Assembly (NCBI GenBank): GCA_017616735.1
Contig: JAFZXP010000058.1
Span: 1-45,053, forward strand
Direction: 5' to 3'
Length of the DNA stretch: 45,053 nucleotides
Source: Bacteroidales bacterium
GTDB lineage: Bacteria; Bacteroidota; Bacteroidia; Bacteroidales; F082
The translations under genes and the position numbers were made by a program. Shown piece by piece: positions 40,843 to 45,053 of the stretch. The stretch's first letter is position 1, and every line of letters begins with the position of its first letter. Below the pieces are notes generated by a model. That model did not search any database. It had not been told where the DNA came from and saw only the letters and a program-made list of their open reading frames with translations.

Positions 40843-41688
40843 ATGACTTTAAGCTACATCGTATGGGACGTTAACCCTTTCATCTTCACTTTTCCGGATG
40901 GCTTCCCTTTGCTTGGCGGACGCCCGATAGCCTGGTACGGCCTTTTATGGGCTATGGTATTTGTGGTGGGTTATTACATCATGAGGATGATTTACCGCAA
41001 AGAAGGCATAGGCGAAGAATGGGTCGACAAAATCGTAATGTACATGCTGGTTTTCGTCGTAGTAGGCGCTCGCTTGGGGCACTGCCTGTTTTACGAACCC
41101 GATTATTATCTCTCCAATCCCGTTAAAATACTGTACATTTGGGAAGGCGGCCTGGCCAGCCACGGCGGAGCCATAGGCATATTGCTCGGCCTTTGGATTT
41201 ATTCCAGAAAAATCAAGAAAACAATGCTCTGGCTGCTCGACCGAGTGGTGATAGCGGTATCTATCGGAGGTGCTTTCATCCGCACAGGCAATCTTATGAA
41301 TTCAGAGATTTACGGTAACCCCACCACCCTGCCGTGGGGCTTCAAGTTTGTACGCGACTGGGCTCCCGGCACACCGTTGGAGATGATTCCGGCTTGCCAT
41401 CCCACCCAAATCTACGAAGCTTTGTTCTGCGTGGCGATGTTTATTGTTTTGATGTATCTCTATCGCAAAACCGACATCATCAACCGTCGTCAGGGCTTTT
41501 TCTTCGGGTTGTTCTGCACAGTGATATTTGGCTCAAGAATCCTTATAGAATTCATCAAACAGCCGCAGGTGGAGTTTGAAAACAACATGGTGCTCGACAT
41601 GGGACAATGGCTCTCAATTCCGTTGCTGATAGCCGGCATCTACTACATGATCCGCAGCTACAAAAAAGAAGTGAGAAGCAAAAATTAA
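40843..41688 (+). CDS. lgt: prolipoprotein diacylglyceryl transferase Lgt
   Basis: Lgt transfers diacylglycerol to the lipobox Cys of prolipoproteins, the first step of lipoprotein maturation. The 281-residue inner-membrane protein has about seven membrane segments. GRPIAWYGLL lies near the start, WEGGLASHGGAIG contains the essential His-Gly-Gly, and RTGNLMNSEIYG is the Lgt signature. The last eight residues (KKEVRSKN) are encoded by one arm of a long hairpin. Several lipoprotein substrates are encoded in this window. Confidence 0.95.
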   Translation: MTLSYIVWDVNPFIFTFPDGFPLLGGRPIAWYGLLWAMVFVVGYYIMRMIYRKEGIGEEWVDKIVMYMLVFVVVGARLGHCLFYEPDYYLSNPVKILYIWEGGLASHGGAIGILLGLWIYSRKIKKTMLWLLDRVVIAVSIGGAFIRTGNLMNSEIYGNPTTLPWGFKFVRDWAPGTPLEMIPACHPTQIYEALFCVAMFIVLMYLYRKTDIINRRQGFFFGLFCTVIFGSRILIEFIKQPQVEFENNMVLDMGQWLSIPLLIAGIYYMIRSYKKEVRSKN

Positions 41689-41707
41689 CTTTTTGCTTCT
41701 CACTTCT
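41667..41707. terminator. 18-base-pair hairpin overlapping the end of lgt
   Basis: AGAAGTGAGAAGCAAAAA, a five-base loop holding the TAA stop, then the exact complement. The 3' arm runs on into related TACTTCTTGCTTCT words. It separates lgt from the convergent DUF2723 gene and probably ends transcription, though no clean T-tract follows the stem. Confidence 0.65.
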
Positions 41708-41723
41708 TACTTCTTGCTTCTAA

Positions 41724-44700
41724 TTACAAGTACTTCATAAAGACATCCAAGTATTCATCAACTTTTTTGTCGAGTTCGTCCTGTATGTCGTAGCGTCGGT
41801 TGCGCTTTGCAGTGTCGGCCATAGTGTTGAGCAACGACAGGTCTTCGTGGATGTCGTCCTTGTAATACTCTATGAACTTCGGCTCAAGCGTATTGTAGTA
41901 GCGCAGATTGTCGATGGCGTTGGCCGCAATCTTTTTCAGCACATCGTCACCTTTTTCGGTGGCGCCGCAACGATAATAGAAGTCGGGGAAATAGCCCTCA
42001 TAGTAGAAACCGTAAGGTATTCTCTCGTCGGGGAAGAATTCCAGACATTTATCCATCACAGTGACAGCCTCGTCGTATCTCTTGCGGTTGACCAGTGACT
42101 GTGCAAGGCGCATGTATGCCATCTTGACGTAAGGCACGTTACGAGCGCTTTCTGGGTCGATGGTAACCTTCGGATCGTTGAGATTGCCCCAGCGTGTGTT
42201 GTTGACCAGCAGGTCGTACGAGCCATCCACAAACACTCCGCCAGCACCGGCATGATAATCAGATGCCAACACCGGCATGAAACGATGCGACAACCCTTCC
42301 TGATGCAAGTATTTGTCAATACCCAGAATGTTGGAAATATCGTTCAAACTGGTAAAGTAAACACATCTATCCCAATTGTTGGTTGCCATGAAGTCGAGCA
42401 ACATCAGCTCGTTTTTGGTCAGATACGACACCTTGTCAGGGATAGTCCACACTATCTCGTCGACAATCTGGTCTTTCATGCTCTCAGGCACTATGCCGTT
42501 GGCTACCACCTTCTCTTTGTCGACGGTAATCTTCAGCTTGCGCGCAGGCAGATAGTCAACACGGTTGCCATTGCCGTCGGTGGCTTTGGTGCGCGGATTG
42601 TCGCTGCGGACAAAGTCGATGGCGTCTTTCAACTCGACAGGACCCTCGAACACGCTCTCAATAAACACATTCTCATGAATGCCGTTGTCGTACTGCTCGG
42701 GTGTAAGCGAGAGCGGCATGCGCTCCGATTTGTAAATCTTACGGCCCATCTGGTGAACATACCAATAACCCGACGAAAGCATGAAGTTGCAAACGCGTAC
42801 GTCGGTGCGGTAGCCTTCCACCTCCTGCACATACCAAAGCGGGAATGTGTCATTGTCGCCACGTGTGAAAATTACAGCGTTTTCGGGCAATTCAGTCAGG
42901 TAGTTCTTACCCCAGTCCAAAGCCGAAGTCTTGCCCGCGCGGTTGTGGCCTTCCCAGCCTTGAGCAGCCATCAGAATCGGCACAAACAGACAGGCGGCGG
43001 TAGCTACAATCAAGGCAACCGACCTGTTTTTAACCACTTGCTGCAAACCGTTGATGATACCCAGCAATCCGAATCCAATCCAAATCGCGAAAGCGTAGAA
43101 TGCACCGGCATATGAGTAGTCGCGTTCGCGCGGCTGATAAGGCGTCTGGTTGAGGTAGATAATGATTGCCAAACCAGTCATAAAGAACAGCAGGAACACC
43201 ACCCAGCAGTTCTTCGGGTCATACTTCACCTGATAAAGCAAACCTATCAAGCCAAGCAGCAACGGCAGGAAATAGTATTTGGTGTTGGCCGGGCTCTGCT
43301 TGCTGCGCGGCAAATCGCTCTGGTTGCCCAAGCGCGGATTGTCGATGAATCCGATGCCGCTCACCCAGTTGCCGTTTTCTATCTCGCCCTGGCCCTCGGT
43401 ATCGTTCTGACGACCAACGAAATTCCACATGAAATAGCGCCAGAACATCCAGCCGCACTGGTAATCCAAGAAGAACCGCAGGTTCTGACCAAAAGTCGGA
43501 ATCATGACACGTTCAGAACTGCCGTTAGCCTTTTTCTGTGTGGTGACATGCATCTTCGACTTGTCGATGTAACGCTCGTAAGTGTTGGTGAATGTCTTCT
43601 TTGAGCCGTTCCACATACGAGGGAAAATAGTCATCACATTGCTGTCGTAAACATATTCACCGAAGTTTTTGGCCACTTCCACGTATTTGCCTTTCTTGTG
43701 GTCCTTATAATATATAGGTGAGCCCTCTGTCACGTCGTATGGCTTGGCAGTGTAATACTGTCCGTAAAGCAAAGGCCAGCTGCCGTACTGTTCACGTTTC
43801 AGATATGACAGCAGCGAAACGGCGTCGTTTGGCTCATTCTCGTTGATAGGCGTGTTGGCGTTGGCACGAATCACAAGCATGAAGAACGACGAATAGCCGA
43901 TCAGAATGAACATGAACGACAGAATCACCGTATTCCATATCGGTTTGTTTCGCTTTGTCGTATACCATAATCCCCAGACAATCAACGCAATCAGAAGAAT
44001 GAAATAGAAGATGGTGCCAAAATTGAACGGCAGGCCTATTGAGTTGACAAAGAACAGCTCAAACTTGCCGGCCAACGAAACAATAGCCGGAACCAGAATC
44101 ACCTGGATAAAACCAGTGATAGCCACAGCAATGATGCCTGACCAAATAAAACCTTTCCAAGTGAATTTGTATTTTTTGAAATATACGATATAAGTAATCG
44201 CGGGAATTGTCAGCAAATTCAGCAAATGCACACCGATTGACAAGCCAATGACGTAAGCAATGAAAATCAGCCAGCGATAGTGATTGGGTTCGTCCGAAAC
44301 CTGTTCCCACTTCAGAATCGCCCAGAATGTGATGGCTGTCAAAAACGACGACATTGCGTAAACCTCGCCTTCAACCGCATTGAACCAGAACGAGTCGGTG
44401 AATGTGTAAGCCAAGGCTCCGATTGCCGAAGCTGCCAGCACTGCCAGTTTGTTATTGTCTGAAGCTTTTTCACCGTCGCGCATCCAAATCTTCTGCGCAA
44501 GCATTGAAATAGTCCAGAAAAGGAACAAAATCGTGAAGCTTGAGCAGAGGCACGACATGATGTTGATCATCATTGCCACCTTGGTGACATCGCCAAAGGC
44601 AAACAAGGTGAAGAAACGGCCGATCAACTGGAACATAGGCGCTCCTGGCGGATGGCCGACCTGCAATTTGTAAGCCGTTGAAATATACTCGCCGCAGTCC

Positions 44701-44798
44701 CACCAGCTGACGGTAGGCTCCATCGTAAGCAAATAGACGATTGTTGCAATCAGAAACACGCCCCAACCGACTATGTTGTTAAGTTTTTTAAAGTTCAT
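41724..44798 (-). CDS. DUF2723 membrane protein (GT-C mannosyltransferase-like)
   Basis: A 1024-residue protein with about a dozen membrane segments in its first 650 residues and a soluble C-terminal region with TPR-like helices (about 900-1000). The early motif EPTVSWWDCGEYISTAYKLQ, with its Asp-Cys-Gly-Glu, recalls the acidic first loop of GT-C glycosyltransferases. DUF2723 proteins are proposed to glycosylate secreted proteins in Bacteroidota. I take the ATG at 44798 (MNFKKLNN); a start 45 bases upstream would add a second hydrophobic leader and lie almost at the promoter box. Its gene stands alone. Confidence 0.87.
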   Translation of the reverse strand: MNFKKLNNIVGWGVFLIATIVYLLTMEPTVSWWDCGEYISTAYKLQVGHPPGAPMFQLIGRFFTLFAFGDVTKVAMMINIMSCLCSSFTILFLFWTISMLAQKIWMRDGEKASDNNKLAVLAASAIGALAYTFTDSFWFNAVEGEVYAMSSFLTAITFWAILKWEQVSDEPNHYRWLIFIAYVIGLSIGVHLLNLLTIPAITYIVYFKKYKFTWKGFIWSGIIAVAITGFIQVILVPAIVSLAGKFELFFVNSIGLPFNFGTIFYFILLIALIVWGLWYTTKRNKPIWNTVILSFMFILIGYSSFFMLVIRANANTPINENEPNDAVSLLSYLKREQYGSWPLLYGQYYTAKPYDVTEGSPIYYKDHKKGKYVEVAKNFGEYVYDSNVMTIFPRMWNGSKKTFTNTYERYIDKSKMHVTTQKKANGSSERVMIPTFGQNLRFFLDYQCGWMFWRYFMWNFVGRQNDTEGQGEIENGNWVSGIGFIDNPRLGNQSDLPRSKQSPANTKYYFLPLLLGLIGLLYQVKYDPKNCWVVFLLFFMTGLAIIIYLNQTPYQPRERDYSYAGAFYAFAIWIGFGLLGIINGLQQVVKNRSVALIVATAACLFVPILMAAQGWEGHNRAGKTSALDWGKNYLTELPENAVIFTRGDNDTFPLWYVQEVEGYRTDVRVCNFMLSSGYWYVHQMGRKIYKSERMPLSLTPEQYDNGIHENVFIESVFEGPVELKDAIDFVRSDNPRTKATDGNGNRVDYLPARKLKITVDKEKVVANGIVPESMKDQIVDEIVWTIPDKVSYLTKNELMLLDFMATNNWDRCVYFTSLNDISNILGIDKYLHQEGLSHRFMPVLASDYHAGAGGVFVDGSYDLLVNNTRWGNLNDPKVTIDPESARNVPYVKMAYMRLAQSLVNRKRYDEAVTVMDKCLEFFPDERIPYGFYYEGYFPDFYYRCGATEKGDDVLKKIAANAIDNLRYYNTLEPKFIEYYKDDIHEDLSLLNTMADTAKRNRRYDIQDELDKKVDEYLDVFMKYL

Positions 44799-44830
44799 GC
44801 TTATCTTGAAAATTTTTTGTATTAAAACTG

Positions 44831-44864
44831 CAAAAATAAACAAATATTACAGACAGAAGCCAAA
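44831..44864 (-). promoter_or_regulatory. promoter of the DUF2723 gene
   Basis: On the minus strand, TTTG (44864-44861), 22 bases, then TATTTTTG (44838-44831). Transcription would start near 44828, giving a leader of about 30 bases to the ATG at 44798 and arguing against the longer reading. Confidence 0.6.
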
Positions 44865-44909
44865 AAAATATTTTTTTCATTTTTTTATATATTATATCAA
44901 AAAAAATCG

Positions 44910-44917
44910 TAATTTTG
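44910..44917 (+). promoter_or_regulatory. -7 promoter box of the tRNA-Gln gene
   Basis: TAATTTTG, 24 bases before the tRNA 5' end. Confidence 0.6.
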
Positions 44918-44941
44918 CACCCGCATTCAGAATTGGAATGA

Positions 44942-45012
44942 TGTCGAGTGGTGTAATGGCAGCACTGCAGATTTTGGTTCTGCCTGTCAAGGTTCGAATC
45001 CTTGCTCGACAA
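44942..45012 (+). tRNA. tRNA-Gln (anticodon UUG)
   Basis: The acceptor stem TGTCGAG/CTCGACA encloses a D-arm, the anticodon arm GCAGA-TTTTGGT-TCTGC (anticodon TTG, reading CAA) and the T-arm CAAGG-TTCGAAT-CCTTG. The CCA end is not encoded, so it must be added after transcription. A promoter box lies just upstream. The transcript may continue past the window edge to further tRNAs. Confidence 0.95.
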
Positions 45013-45053
45013 CATTAGGAAAGAGTTGAAGGCCTGCTACGGAATGTAACAGG

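Noticed and set aside
42252-43115. Long plus-strand reading frame opposite the DUF2723 gene
   Set aside because: It is the antisense shadow of a conserved membrane protein; composition and lack of motifs argue against a real gene.

Overview
The window looks like chromosomal DNA of a Bacteroidota bacterium, most likely order Bacteroidales. Promoters fit the Bacteroidota pattern (TTTG, about 20 bases, then TAnnTTTG) at more than ten gene starts. The gene set also fits: 2-oxoacid:ferredoxin oxidoreductase, serine palmitoyltransferase for sphingolipids, DUF6089/uppS/bamA/ompH in one run, DUF2723, DUF2490, and many secreted barrel proteins and lipoproteins. Species cannot be named from the sequence alone.

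Layout. 1-4441: terminator, zinc-ribbon coiled-coil protein and Nif3-like protein (minus), then lpxK, purine nucleoside phosphorylase and lpxH (plus). 4442-4883: gene-free stretch full of simple repeats and two 81-base palindromic elements. 4884-6248: M20 dipeptidase. 6371-8740: three envelope proteins that seem to share an LPP20/FlgT-N-like domain. 8827-9102: probable structured non-coding RNA (minus). 9224-10403: AbiE-like toxin-antitoxin pair. 10423-13761: dsbD operon. 13836-16498: tilS carrying repeat insertions, a tail-anchored unknown protein and a flavin reductase. 16557-19434: korAB, with a divergent 2[4Fe-4S] ferredoxin at 19661.

19879-27649 is nine tightly packed minus-strand genes, probably one operon: serine palmitoyltransferase, SDR, MarR regulator, lipoprotein, small secreted protein, VTC-domain polyphosphate-polymerase-like protein, DUF4956 membrane protein, DUF2490 outer-membrane protein and a GH2 glycosidase. 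A second SDR and a double-VOC protein diverge from it (27762-29639). 29738-38429 is an envelope-assembly block: two OmpH/Skp chaperones, BamA, UppS, DUF6089, NadK, a BamA/TamA-like protein and RsgA. Then come dprA, a TTG-started glycosyltransferase, lgt, a DUF2723 membrane protein and tRNA-Gln(UUG).

Most of the window is housekeeping and envelope biogenesis. The most unusual signals are: (i) tilS, whose reading frame has absorbed pieces of what look like three dispersed repeats; (ii) two 81-base palindromes with near-identical ends and different but still self-complementary interiors; (iii) an unassigned RNA gene with its own promoter and terminator; (iv) the apparent operon joining sphingolipid synthesis to a VTC/DUF4956 module; and (v) genes whose promoter -7 box lies only four bases before the start codon.
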